The notes beneath the pieces are model-generated. The model searched no databases. It was given only the letters and a program-made list of their open reading frames with translations, and had not been told where the DNA came from. A stretch of 64,000 bases of DNA from Streptomyces zagrosensis (GTDB taxonomy: Bacteria; Actinomycetota; Actinomycetes; Streptomycetales; Streptomycetaceae): positions 372,001-436,000 of the forward strand of contig NZ_JACHJL010000005.1 of NCBI RefSeq assembly GCF_014203645.1, in the 5' to 3' direction. Both the position numbers and the translations under genes were made by a program. This document shows, piece after piece, positions 26,197 through 33,667 of the stretch; within the stretch, counting starts at the first letter, position 1; every line of letters begins with the position of its first letter.

Positions 26197-26270
26197 GGTT
26201 GCGAGTCTATGGCGGCCCCCCGACCACCGCTGCGGGGCGGTACGCACCGCAGCACGCTGCGGAAACGGAA

Positions 26271-26299
26271 TTTGAGCTGGCTCAGGAATCCGCTAGAGT
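26271..26299 (+). promoter_or_regulatory. Vegetative promoter of the tRNA operon
   Basis: TTTGAG/TTGAGC at 26271-26277 and TAGAGT at 26294-26299 with a 16-17-base spacer match the principal sigma factor consensus, 46 bases before tRNA-Gly. This is the best -35/-10 pair seen in the window. Confidence 0.65.
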
Positions 26300-26344
26300 T
26301 CAACACGTCGCCAGGACACGGAAGTGTTCTGGACCACGACAACT

Positions 26345-26417
26345 GCGGACGTAGCTCAGTTGGTAGAGCATCACCTTGCCAAGGTGAGGGTCGCGAGTTC
26401 GAATCTCGTCGTCCGCT
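26345..26417 (+). tRNA. tRNA-Gly (anticodon GCC)
   Basis: Acceptor GCGGACG pairs with CGTCCGC, D arm GCTCAGTTGGTAGAGC, anticodon arm TCACCTTGCCAAGGTGA with anticodon GCC, T arm TCGCGAGTTCGAATCTCG. CCA not encoded. First gene of a five-tRNA operon. Confidence 0.97.
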
Positions 26418-26446
26418 CGATGTGAAGGATATGATCTTTCACGCCT

Positions 26447-26517
26447 GGTGGAGTGGCCGAGAGGCGAGGCAACGGCCTGCAAAGCCGTCTACACGGGTTC
26501 AAATCCCGTCTCCACCT
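26447..26517 (+). tRNA. tRNA-Cys (anticodon GCA)
   Basis: Acceptor GGTGGAG pairs with CTCCACC, anticodon arm ACGGCCTGCAAAGCCGT with anticodon GCA, T arm CGGGTTCAAATCCCG. 71 bases, CCA not encoded. Confidence 0.97.
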
Positions 26518-26518
26518 C

Positions 26519-26590
26519 GGACGATTAGCTCAGCGGGAGAGCGCTTCCCTGACACGGAAGAGGTCACTGGTTCAATCCCAGTATCGTCCA
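26519..26590 (+). tRNA. tRNA-Val (anticodon GAC), copy 1
   Basis: Acceptor GGACGAT pairs with ATCGTCC, anticodon arm CTTCCCTGACACGGAAG with anticodon GAC, T arm ACTGGTTCAATCCCAGT. It starts one base after tRNA-Cys ends, so processing must separate them. Confidence 0.96.
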
Positions 26591-26651
26591 CTGGGTCTTC
26601 GGACCCCGTACTACCTGGTACGCCCCGCCGCCCTCTGGGCCTGGCGGACCC

Positions 26652-26723
26652 GCGCGATTAGCTCAGCGGGAGAGCGCTTCCCTGACACGGAAGAGGTCAC
26701 TGGTTCAATCCCAGTATCGCGCA
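26652..26723 (+). tRNA. tRNA-Val (anticodon GAC), copy 2
   Basis: Body identical to copy 1, but the acceptor is GCGCGAT/ATCGCGC: positions 2 and 3 changed together with their partners, so pairing is kept. Anticodon GAC. Confidence 0.96.
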
Positions 26724-26744
26724 CACAGTAGGACCCACCATCCC

Positions 26745-26816
26745 GGACGATTAGCTCAGCGGGAGAGCGCTTCCCTGACACGGAAGAGGTCACTGGTTCA
26801 ATCCCAGTATCGTCCA
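26745..26816 (+). tRNA. tRNA-Val (anticodon GAC), copy 3
   Basis: Identical to copy 1 through the mature sequence (acceptor GGACGAT/ATCGTCC, anticodon GAC). Last gene of the operon, eight bases before the terminator. Confidence 0.96.
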
Positions 26817-26823
26817 CTTGATG

Positions 26824-26863
26824 CGGCCGGGGGCCGGAGCCTTGTTGCTCCGGCCCCCGGCCG
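26824..26863 (+). terminator. Terminator of the tRNA operon
   Basis: Perfect 17-bp stem (26824-26840 with 26847-26863), loop CTTGTT, followed by TTT. Placed directly after the last tRNA-Val. Confidence 0.9.
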
Positions 26864-26944
26864 TTTGGTGTGTGGCAGGGCTGGCGCCGTGAGCGCGGCG
26901 ACGGCCCTGGGGCCGGGCCCGCTCGGCACGCGGCCAGATGTGGC

Positions 26945-27271
26945 TCAGGATGAGAAGAGCATGTGCCCAAAGCCGCGTCGTTGCTGGTGGTGGCCGTGGT
27001 GGCCGTGGCTTTGATGACCCTGGTGGCCCTGGTGACTCTGGTGGCTTTGGTGGCCACTTCCCCAGGCCGGGGCCGCGGGGTACGCCTGTGGGGCCGGGCC
27101 CGGGGCGGGCGGGGGCGGCGGTGCCTGGTGGGTCCACTGCGACTCAAGCTGGGTCAGCGACTCAAGCTCCCCGTAGTCCAAAAAGATCCCCCGGCAGCCA
27201 CTGCACTGCTCGATCTGCACGCCGTTGCGGTTGTACGTGTGCATTGGGGCGTGACACTTGGGACACTGCAT
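26945..27271 (-). CDS. zf-TFIIB-like zinc finger protein with His-rich tail
   Basis: A 108-residue protein. The N-terminus has the TFIIB-type zinc finger CPKCHAPMHTYNRNGVQIEQ then CSGCRGIFLDYGELE. A proline-rich linker (PPPPPAPGPAP) follows, and the last third is a Gly/His/Gln/Ser repeat (GHQSHQSHQGHQGHQSH, HGHHGHHQQ). The His-rich tail could bind Zn, Ni or Co; that is inference. The gene is convergent with the tRNA operon. Confidence 0.88.
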   Translation of the reverse strand: MQCPKCHAPMHTYNRNGVQIEQCSGCRGIFLDYGELESLTQLESQWTHQAPPPPPAPGPAPQAYPAAPAWGSGHQSHQSHQGHQGHQSHGHHGHHQQRRGFGHMLFSS

Positions 27272-27509
27272 GGTCCGCTCAACTCCTCAGCCATCGGGCA
27301 TCCGCACCGCCGGAACACGTGCCCGGCGGCGATGAGTTCACCCTACGGCGTGCGCCCGCGGCCCGTGCCGTGGGCTCCGATGACGGCTCTGGGCCCACGG
27401 GTTGCGGGCTTTCGCACCGCCTAACCCGGTGTGGAATGGGGCGCTTCATCGGCCTGGGCCGGGCGGCGGCCGGCAGGCCGTTCGGGATGACGGCTCAGAC
27501 CACTCGGGT

Positions 27510-28829
27510 CTACGCGGATGCCGGCCGGCCCATACCGGCCGCGGTCGGGAGTCCCGCCATCCGCGCACAGGCGGCGACCATGGCCTCCTCCGCCTCATCG
27601 AGCTCCCGCACCGCTGCCACCGCCTTGAGGAGCCCAAGTGCCGCGCTCTGCACGGTCAGTGCCCGGGCGGGAATGTCAAGATGTGGCCATGGGTCGCCCG
27701 CAACTCCGGCTGCGGGGCCGCCCGCCGCACGGTAGGCGGTCAGCAGTCGAGTCCACTCGGCCGCATCGAGCAGCCCGGTCGCGAACCAGGCGGCGGGGCG
27801 CGCCAGGTCCCAGGCCGGATCACCGAGCCCGAGGTCATCGACGTCTATCAGCAACCAGCGCGCGTCAGCCGACGCCGCGGAGGCCGAGTCCGACGACGTG
27901 CACAGGCTCACCAGTTGGCCCAGGTGCAGATCACCGTGGCACAGCTGGTCGGCGCGGGGCGCGGGGGCGGCGCCGCGGGCCCAGTCGGGCAGCAGCCGCG
28001 CGGCGGCGTGTACGGCGCGCGCTGCGGGCGAGGCAGCGACGGTGCTGGGCGCGGCGTGCAGCCTCTCCAGTGCCCTGGCCACCTTGGCCGGGCCGCGCAT
28101 CGGCGGCACCGGGCCCGGTAGTTCGCCGACCGGCACCTGGTGCAGCCGCGCAAGCAGTCCGCCCAGCGCCTCCCAGGGCACGGCCTCCCGGTCGTCCGGC
28201 GCGATGGGCGCCCCGTACGGCCACAGGCTTGCCAGCCGACCACCGTGCACCGGCGCAAGCAGGGCGGGGGCCAGGCTCGGATCGGCGGCGAAGCCGCCCG
28301 GGCGCGCGGCGGGTGGTGAGGCGCTACCGGGCCCGCCAGCTGGTGGGCTGGTTACCTCGGGCCCGCTGCGTGGCCTGCGGGCCCCCGGTGGCGTACGGCG
28401 CCGTGACGAGGCGGTCGCCAGGGGCGCGAGCAAGATGGTGTCCAGGTTCGGATGGGCGGCGATCGCGAGCCGGATCGTCAGCTCGGCCTGGTCCGCGTCG
28501 GCAGCGTGCGCCTTGCAAACGGTCGAGCCCAGCCGTACGACGGTTCCGTCCGGACGGTCGGCCAGCACCTGGGGTGAAGAGATGTCGCCGCAGGGACCGC
28601 CGGGTAGCTGGCGGGCGTGGGCGGCCAGCCGATCCGTAAGGGCCGCGCGGATGCGGGCGGCGGGCGGGCGCGGCCCCGTGGATTGCGTTATGGCGGGGGG
28701 CTGCGTGGCCGCCGCCGGGGCGGCCCGGGGCCCGGCTCCAGCGACTTCGATGGCCTCGGTTGCAGCTCTCGCAGTTGCGGTGGCAGCTCCGGCGGCTATG
28801 GCGGCCGAGTGGGTGGTTTCGGTGTTCAC
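27510..28829 (-). CDS. Aminoglycoside phosphotransferase-like kinase
   Basis: A 439-residue protein of the APH/choline kinase fold. The catalytic loop is QLCHGDLHLGQLVSL and the metal-binding block LLIDVDDLGLGDPAWDLARP; the C-terminal helices AEEAMVAACARMAGLP are family-typical. The N-terminal ~50 residues (GTG, VNTETTHSAAIAAGAATATA) are Ala/Thr-rich and may be dispensable. A GAC-type nucleotide loop cannot be assigned. Streptomyces holds many such kinases acting on metabolites or antibiotics; the substrate is unknown. Confidence 0.85.
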   Translation of the reverse strand: MNTETTHSAAIAAGAATATARAATEAIEVAGAGPRAAPAAATQPPAITQSTGPRPPAARIRAALTDRLAAHARQLPGGPCGDISSPQVLADRPDGTVVRLGSTVCKAHAADADQAELTIRLAIAAHPNLDTILLAPLATASSRRRTPPGARRPRSGPEVTSPPAGGPGSASPPAARPGGFAADPSLAPALLAPVHGGRLASLWPYGAPIAPDDREAVPWEALGGLLARLHQVPVGELPGPVPPMRGPAKVARALERLHAAPSTVAASPAARAVHAAARLLPDWARGAAPAPRADQLCHGDLHLGQLVSLCTSSDSASAASADARWLLIDVDDLGLGDPAWDLARPAAWFATGLLDAAEWTRLLTAYRAAGGPAAGVAGDPWPHLDIPARALTVQSAALGLLKAVAAVRELDEAEEAMVAACARMAGLPTAAGMGRPASA

Positions 28830-28983
28830 GGGGCCCCCGAGTGGATCAGTGCCGGATCGCGGCACATGGACCCGAAGCTGTGCTCGGATCGTACGCCGCT
28901 GGGGCTGACGGCTCGCAGCGGTCAGCCTCGAAGCGCATGCCCTGGCCCGGTTCAGGACACACGTGATGCAGCGGGTCGAGCGA

Positions 28984-29312
28984 CTACTCGGCCGGGTCCA
29001 CCACCATGAACTGGTCATCGATACGGATGAGACCGTCCTTGTCGAGGATGGTGTACTCCGTGCCCACGGCCGCGACGGGGCCGCCACCGGCGGGAACCAT
29101 GTGCCAGGTAATCCGCACAGCGTCGTGGTTGTCCGCATACTCGTGCACGGTGAAGGCGAAGCCCTTGGCGATGAAGTCTTCGTACGCCTCGTCGATGGCA
29201 TCGACGATCTTCTCGTGCCCGAGGAATTCCTGGCTCACGTTGGCGTAATGGCCGTCGCTCGCCCAAAGTTCGCCGACGGCCTGCCGGCGGCGGTCGGCAG
29301 CCGGCTCGTTCC
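28984..29312 (-). pseudogene. 5'-truncated SnoaL/NTF2-like protein gene
   Basis: The frame reads LWNEPAADRRRQAVGELWAS, DGHYANVSQEFLGHEKIVDA, then FAFTVHEYADNHDAVRITWH and ends MVVDPAE, a SnoaL-like fold. Homology-type sequence starts at Leu-Trp-Asn-Glu right beside the end of an IS200/IS605-type element, and no ATG/GTG/TTG occurs in frame before GTG 29238. Translation from that GTG would give 84 residues lacking helix 1. The native start was therefore lost to the insertion, and the product is probably non-functional. Confidence 0.65.
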
Positions 29313-29322
29313 ATAGGTGGGT

Positions 29323-29650
29323 TTGACTTCCGCTCCCCGGGCTAAAGCCCGGGGATTCCTACCACGGTCGGCTGACCGTCTCGGTGGGTTCCTGCGTAGC
29401 GGTCTACGAAATCGGCGACTGTGCTCAAGGTGTCGTCCTCCCAGGAAAGAATCCGTGTCGAAACCCCGACGCCGGCCTTCGCTGAGGGGTACCGGCGCGT
29501 CCGGAACGGTTCTCCAGCTGGCAGCGGGTGCGCGGGCAGGCGGTTACCGCTGAGTTGATGCTGCTCGCTACGGGCCGGCTCCCGGGGCCGCCGACAGCGG
29601 GCCCGCACCGCGCCTTTACGCACGAGAGCCCTGGTTGTCTCGATCCCCAC
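29323..29650 (-). mobile_element. IS200/IS605-group remnant (tnpB 3' end and right end)
   Basis: Minus strand: the frame ends in GTHRDGQPTVVGIPGL and a stop that lies inside a hairpin (CCCCGGGCT at 29335-29343 pairing with 29346-29354), then GCGGAAGTCAA and the flanking SnoaL-like gene. A tnpB tail ending in GIPGL, a subterminal hairpin and a TCAA terminus are the usual right end of this IS group. The catalytic part of TnpB is not found; upstream codons to 29650 are open but unrecognised, so the left boundary is uncertain. Confidence 0.5.
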
Positions 29651-29668
29651 CGAGACAACCAGGGCTCT
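29625..29668. terminator. Long perfect hairpin, terminator-like
   Basis: AGAGCCCTGGTTGTCTCG at 29625-29642 pairs perfectly with 29651-29668 (18 bp) around an 8-base loop and is followed by TTCTCT on the plus strand. No plus-strand gene precedes it, so it may be a leftover of an RNA or mobile element rather than a working terminator. Confidence 0.5.
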
Positions 29669-29814
29669 TTCTCTGCCCAGTGGCTAGTCGTGGCGAGTGT
29701 TACCGCCACAGCTCCCCAGCCGTCCGGGCTGCGTGCCGTCCGCCGCACCCCCGTCCCCACGGGGTTGATGACCGGAAGTCCCCGGCCCGGGCCGCTCTCC
29801 CGGGCCCGGAGCGA

Positions 29815-30021
29815 CTAGCGCTCCAGCATTCCGGCCACGGACGACGCTTGTGTGACGACGGCTTCCCAGCCGCCGAATACGACCGCGAGGAGGGCGGCGA
29901 TCGGCAGTACCATGACCGCCGCCACCAGCGGATGGCGTGTCCCGGACTGCCGGGCGCCAAACGTGGTGGAGACTCGCTGCCGCCGCGCTTGGTGGACTGT
30001 GCGACCTGCGATGACCGCCAT
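29815..30021 (-). CDS. 68-residue membrane protein
   Basis: ATG follows GAGGAGGGACG, one of the best ribosome sites here. The product has a basic N-terminus (MAVIAGRTVHQARRQRVSTT) and one helix at residues ~33-52 (VAAVMVLPIAALLAVVFGGW), ending VAGMLER. Topology suggests N-in with a short outside tail. Function unknown. Confidence 0.65.
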   Translation of the reverse strand: MAVIAGRTVHQARRQRVSTTFGARQSGTRHPLVAAVMVLPIAALLAVVFGGWEAVVTQASSVAGMLER

Positions 30022-30751
30022 CGTCCCTCCTCTGTCTGTCTGGGGCGGCGAGCGTCTGACCTCGGGGGACGAGTGCTGCGCCCGCCGCTTGACCTCAACA
30101 TTAGGTCCGCACCGAGTCCCCCGGCGTCATGCCCTCGTATCGATTCCCGGGCCTCCCGGAGGATGAGCCGGGGTATGCGCTGTACTCCCCTGGTTGGAGA
30201 GCTTGCGGCGGGCCTTGGGGTCTTCCCTGACAGTGGTCCTCATCTCGGGGGATGAGAGCCCAGCGGGCACCGTCGATGGAGCGGCCCGCCGGCTCGTCCG
30301 GCGCACGATCGGCCCGGCTCATGGCGCGGCCTCACGCGCGCCGAGGGTCGCCGCGCCATCGGCGCCCGGCACGCCCCGAGAGCGCCCACTATGGGTGACA
30401 TCGCTCACGTCAACCGCCCCCTCGTACGGCCCCGGGCTGCCCCCGCGGCTCATCGGAGCTGCGGTGACCGCGCAGCCGTGCGTCCTGTCCCTCGCGTTGA
30501 GTGAGATCTCCGTGCGGCCTGCGGCCACGGGCCCAATCCCCCGCTGCCGCTGGCACCTTGAGAAAGCGCATCTGGCCGGGCTACGTCTGCCCGCCGTTCT
30601 TGGCCCGCGGTTCCAGCGGCCCGGCAGGCGCTGACAATCCGTCCGCCGACGCATGCGCGGCCTCTCAGCACGTCGCCCCGTCAATCCGTAAGCTGTGGCT
30701 CGTCAGACGGGCAGCGGAGTGGGGCCTCCCCACCGGAGGTAGGGGACGGAC
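30022..30751. other. 730-base gap without a supportable gene
   Basis: Open frames exist on both strands but none shows a ribosome site with a recognisable product. The left part carries the promoter of the 68-residue membrane protein, the right part that of the kinase. No long inverted repeats or tandem repeats were seen. Confidence 0.4.
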
Positions 30752-32389
30752 ATGGCGATGATGCGGCTCCGGCGCGAGGACCCGCGTGTCGTCGGCTCGT
30801 TCCGGCTCCACCGCCGGCTCGGCGCGGGTGGCATGGGCGTGGTCTACCTGGGTTCCGATCGGCGCGGCCAGCGGGTCGCGCTGAAGGTGATCCGCCCTGA
30901 CCTGGCCGAAGACCAGGAGTTCCGGTCGCGTTTCGCCCGTGAGGTGTCGGCTGCCCGGCGGATTCGGGGCGGCTGTACGGCGCGGTTGGTAGCCGCCGAT
31001 CTGGAGGCGGACCGGCCCTGGTTCGCGACCCAATACGTGCCCGGCCCCTCGCTGCACGACAAGGTGGGAGACGAAGGGCCGTTGCCCGCCTCGCAGGTCG
31101 CTTCCATCGGGGCCGCGCTCGCCGAGGGCCTGCTGGCGGTGCATGACGCGGGCGTGGTGCACCGGGATCTGAAGCCGTCGAACATTTTGCTGTCCCCCAA
31201 AGGGCCGCGCATCATCGACTTCGGCATCGCGTGGGCGACCGGGGCGAGCACACTCACCCATGTCGGCACGGCGGTTGGCTCCCCTGGCTTCCTCGCACCC
31301 GAGCAGGTGCGGGGCGCGGCCGTGACTCCGGCGACGGATGTCTTCGCGCTGGGCGCGACGCTGGCCTACTCATCGACCGCGGACTCCCCCTTCGGGCAGG
31401 GCAGTTCGGAAGTGATGCTCTACCGCGTGGTGCACGAGGAGCCGCAGCTCATCGGCGTACCCGACGCGCTCGCGCCGCTTTTGCACGCCTGCTTGGCGAA
31501 GGACCCCGAGGACCGGCCGAGCACGCTGCAACTGTCGTTGCGGCTCAAGGAGATCGCCGCACGTGAGGCCCACGGCCTGCCTTCCGGTCGCCGTGGCGAT
31601 CCATCGGAGATGGTACGGCCGCGCGGTGAGCGACCGAGTGGCCGGTTGGCCGAGGAGTACGCGCAGCAGCACACGGAGCGGCGCCCAGATGGCTCTGCCC
31701 AGCCCCGCAGGCCCGCCACCCGGGGCGACGCCCCTCGGGGGGCCGGGGCACGTGGTCCCGGAGCGCGGACGGGGCCGGGCCCGGTCGCGGGCCCTGCGCG
31801 CGGCGGCTCGCCGTCTCGTACGGGTTCGCCCGTACGCCCCGGCGCTCGCGCGAAAGGCACCACCGCGTCCCGTACCGGAAGCAGCACCGCGCCCCGAACC
31901 GGGGGCGGGTCGGCCGCGCGCGCCGGCGGTGGGACCCGGCAGTCCGCGGCCCGGTCTGCGAGCGGCCCCGGTGCGCGGGCGAGTGGCGAGGGCGGGACGC
32001 GTTCGGGCGGCCGGGGGCCCGACGCGCGGGGCGCGGGGCGGCCCGGCTCGCGCGGCGGCAGGCCAGCGGGGCGCGGCACGTCCACCGGGCGTCGTCCTGG
32101 GCCGAGCCGCCGCATGATGCGTCAGCGACTTATCGTTTTTGTCGTGGTGACGCTGCTGGTGGCGCTTGGTATCGCCGCAGCGCAGGGTTGTCAGGGGCCC
32201 GCCCATGGGCTCGCCCCGACCGGCGCCGTACCCGTCTCATCGACCCCGGCCAGCGCACGGCAGGACGCCCCGCCGACGCTGCCGTACGAAGCGCCGCAGG
32301 GCGACGGGGCGAACCGTTCCGGCGCGCCTTCGGCCGCTGCTGGCGCCCCCGATCGCGCCGGCGCTGCCCAGCGCGCCGAACGGTCATGA
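30752..32389 (+). CDS. Membrane-anchored serine/threonine protein kinase (PknB type)
   Basis: A 545-residue Hanks-type kinase. N-terminal kinase domain (~15-275): glycine loop LGAGGMGVVYLG, lysine in VALKVIRPDL, catalytic HRDLKPSN, metal-binding DFG, and PGFLAPEQ. Then a ~180-residue disordered Arg/Gly/Ser/Pro linker, one membrane helix (~458-478, RLIVFVVVTLLVALGIAAA) and a short Pro/Ala-rich extracellular tail without PASTA repeats. The start ATG follows GGGGAC. Its stop overlaps the next gene (ATGA). Confidence 0.93.
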   Translation: MAMMRLRREDPRVVGSFRLHRRLGAGGMGVVYLGSDRRGQRVALKVIRPDLAEDQEFRSRFAREVSAARRIRGGCTARLVAADLEADRPWFATQYVPGPSLHDKVGDEGPLPASQVASIGAALAEGLLAVHDAGVVHRDLKPSNILLSPKGPRIIDFGIAWATGASTLTHVGTAVGSPGFLAPEQVRGAAVTPATDVFALGATLAYSSTADSPFGQGSSEVMLYRVVHEEPQLIGVPDALAPLLHACLAKDPEDRPSTLQLSLRLKEIAAREAHGLPSGRRGDPSEMVRPRGERPSGRLAEEYAQQHTERRPDGSAQPRRPATRGDAPRGAGARGPGARTGPGPVAGPARGGSPSRTGSPVRPGARAKGTTASRTGSSTAPRTGGGSAARAGGGTRQSAARSASGPGARASGEGGTRSGGRGPDARGAGRPGSRGGRPAGRGTSTGRRPGPSRRMMRQRLIVFVVVTLLVALGIAAAQGCQGPAHGLAPTGAVPVSSTPASARQDAPPTLPYEAPQGDGANRSGAPSAAAGAPDRAGAAQRAERS

Positions 32390-32679
32390 ACCGGAAAACG
32401 CCCGTGCCACGTGACGAGCACGACCCGTTAGACGAGCACCCGCAGGCGCCGTGGTGGTGGGGCATCGGCCCAGTTGGGGCCGCCCTTTTGTGCATCGCCG
32501 GGATCGCCTGGGCGCTGTGGGAATTCCTTGGGTCCGGCGCCGCGGACGACTCTGCGGCCGGCTATCAGGGGAGCAAAGTCGTCGCCATCGGGCTCGTGCT
32601 CCTCGGCGCGGCCGTCCTGAAACGCCTTCGCAGCCGTCGTTCGCGTGCGCACGAGGCAACGGACCGGCAGCACAGCTAG
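32386..32679 (+). CDS. Small two-helix membrane protein coupled to the kinase
   Basis: A 97-residue protein whose ATG overlaps the kinase stop. Helices lie at ~28-48 (WGIGPVGAALLCIAGIAWAL) and ~64-80 (VVAIGLVLLGAAVL); the N-terminus is acidic and the C-terminus basic (KRLRSRRSRAHEATD). Translational coupling suggests it works with, or is a substrate of, the kinase. No family recognised. Confidence 0.75.
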   Translation: MNRKTPVPRDEHDPLDEHPQAPWWWGIGPVGAALLCIAGIAWALWEFLGSGAADDSAAGYQGSKVVAIGLVLLGAAVLKRLRSRRSRAHEATDRQHS

Positions 32680-32806
32680 GCCGTTTCGTTGAGGTCATCG
32701 GGTGGGCCCCACAGGCCGCTGGGAGCGCCACCGGGTAGCGGGCCGTCCCCTCTTCCACGCCCTCGGCGGCTCCCGCACGCCCTCGGCGGCGTACGAGCGC
32801 CGGGCG

Positions 32807-33625
32807 TCAGCCGGCCGGGCGGCCCGTGGCGACCGCGTAGAACGCGACGGCCGCCGCGGCTCCCACATTCAGCGAGTCCACACCGTGCGCCATCGGGATG
32901 CGGACCCAGGCGTCAGCGGCTGCCAGGGCGTGCCGGGTCAGCCCTGCGCCCTCGGCGCCGAGCAGCAGGGCTGCGCGGTCGAGCCGGTGTGGCGCCGCCT
33001 CATCGATCGAGGTGGCCTTCTCGTCCGGGGTGAGCGCGAGGAGTCTGAAACCCGCCTCGCGCACCGCCGTCAGATCGCGCGGCCAGCTCTCCAACCTGGC
33101 GTACGGCACGGAGAACACGGCGCCCATGGACACCTTGACGGACCGCCGGTACAGCGGATCGGCACAGTCGGGCGACAGCAGCACCGCATCCATGCCCAAG
33201 GCCGCAGCGCTGCGAAATATCGCGCCGGTGTTGGTGTGATCGTTTACAGATTCCAGGATGGCCACTCGGCGTGCGGTCGCCAGCAGTTCGGCGGCGGACG
33301 GCAGTGGCTTGCGGGCCATGGAGGCGAGGGCGCCGCGGTGTACGTGATAGCCCGTCACCTGCTCGGCGAGCGCGGGATCGACCGCGTACACCGGGGCCGG
33401 AATCTCGTCGATGATGTCGCGCATGGCATCGATCCACTTGGCCGACAGCAGCATCGAGCGCATCGCGTAACCGGCTTGCAGGGCGCGCCGAATAACCTTT
33501 TCGCCCTCGGCGATGAACAGCCCTTCGGCGGGCTCGCGTCTGCGGCGCAGCTCGACGTCGGTCAGTCCGGTGTAGTCGGCGAGGCGCGGATCGGCTGGGT
33601 CGTCGATGGTGAGGAGTTCGGCCAC
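32807..33625 (-). CDS. SpoU/TrmH-family RNA 2'-O-methyltransferase
   Basis: A 272-residue SPOUT enzyme. An N-terminal substrate-binding part (EPAEGLFIAEGEKVIRRALQ) is followed by the knotted SAM domain with ESVNDHTNTGAIFRSAAALG (motif 1), LLLGAEGAGL (motif 2) and IPMAHGVDSLNVGAAAAVAF (motif 3). All three catalytic motifs are intact. It methylates a ribose in rRNA or tRNA; the site cannot be told from sequence alone. Confidence 0.9.
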   Translation of the reverse strand: MAELLTIDDPADPRLADYTGLTDVELRRRREPAEGLFIAEGEKVIRRALQAGYAMRSMLLSAKWIDAMRDIIDEIPAPVYAVDPALAEQVTGYHVHRGALASMARKPLPSAAELLATARRVAILESVNDHTNTGAIFRSAAALGMDAVLLSPDCADPLYRRSVKVSMGAVFSVPYARLESWPRDLTAVREAGFRLLALTPDEKATSIDEAAPHRLDRAALLLGAEGAGLTRHALAAADAWVRIPMAHGVDSLNVGAAAAVAFYAVATGRPAG

Positions 33626-33667
33626 GGGGAGATATTGCCTTGTCTGGTCCGGTGACGGGCTTTCGTG

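Noticed and set aside
30194..30634. Plus-strand frame of 146 codons in the gap before the kinase
   Set aside because: No ribosome site and no recognisable motif; overlapping frames of the same length exist on the other strand.
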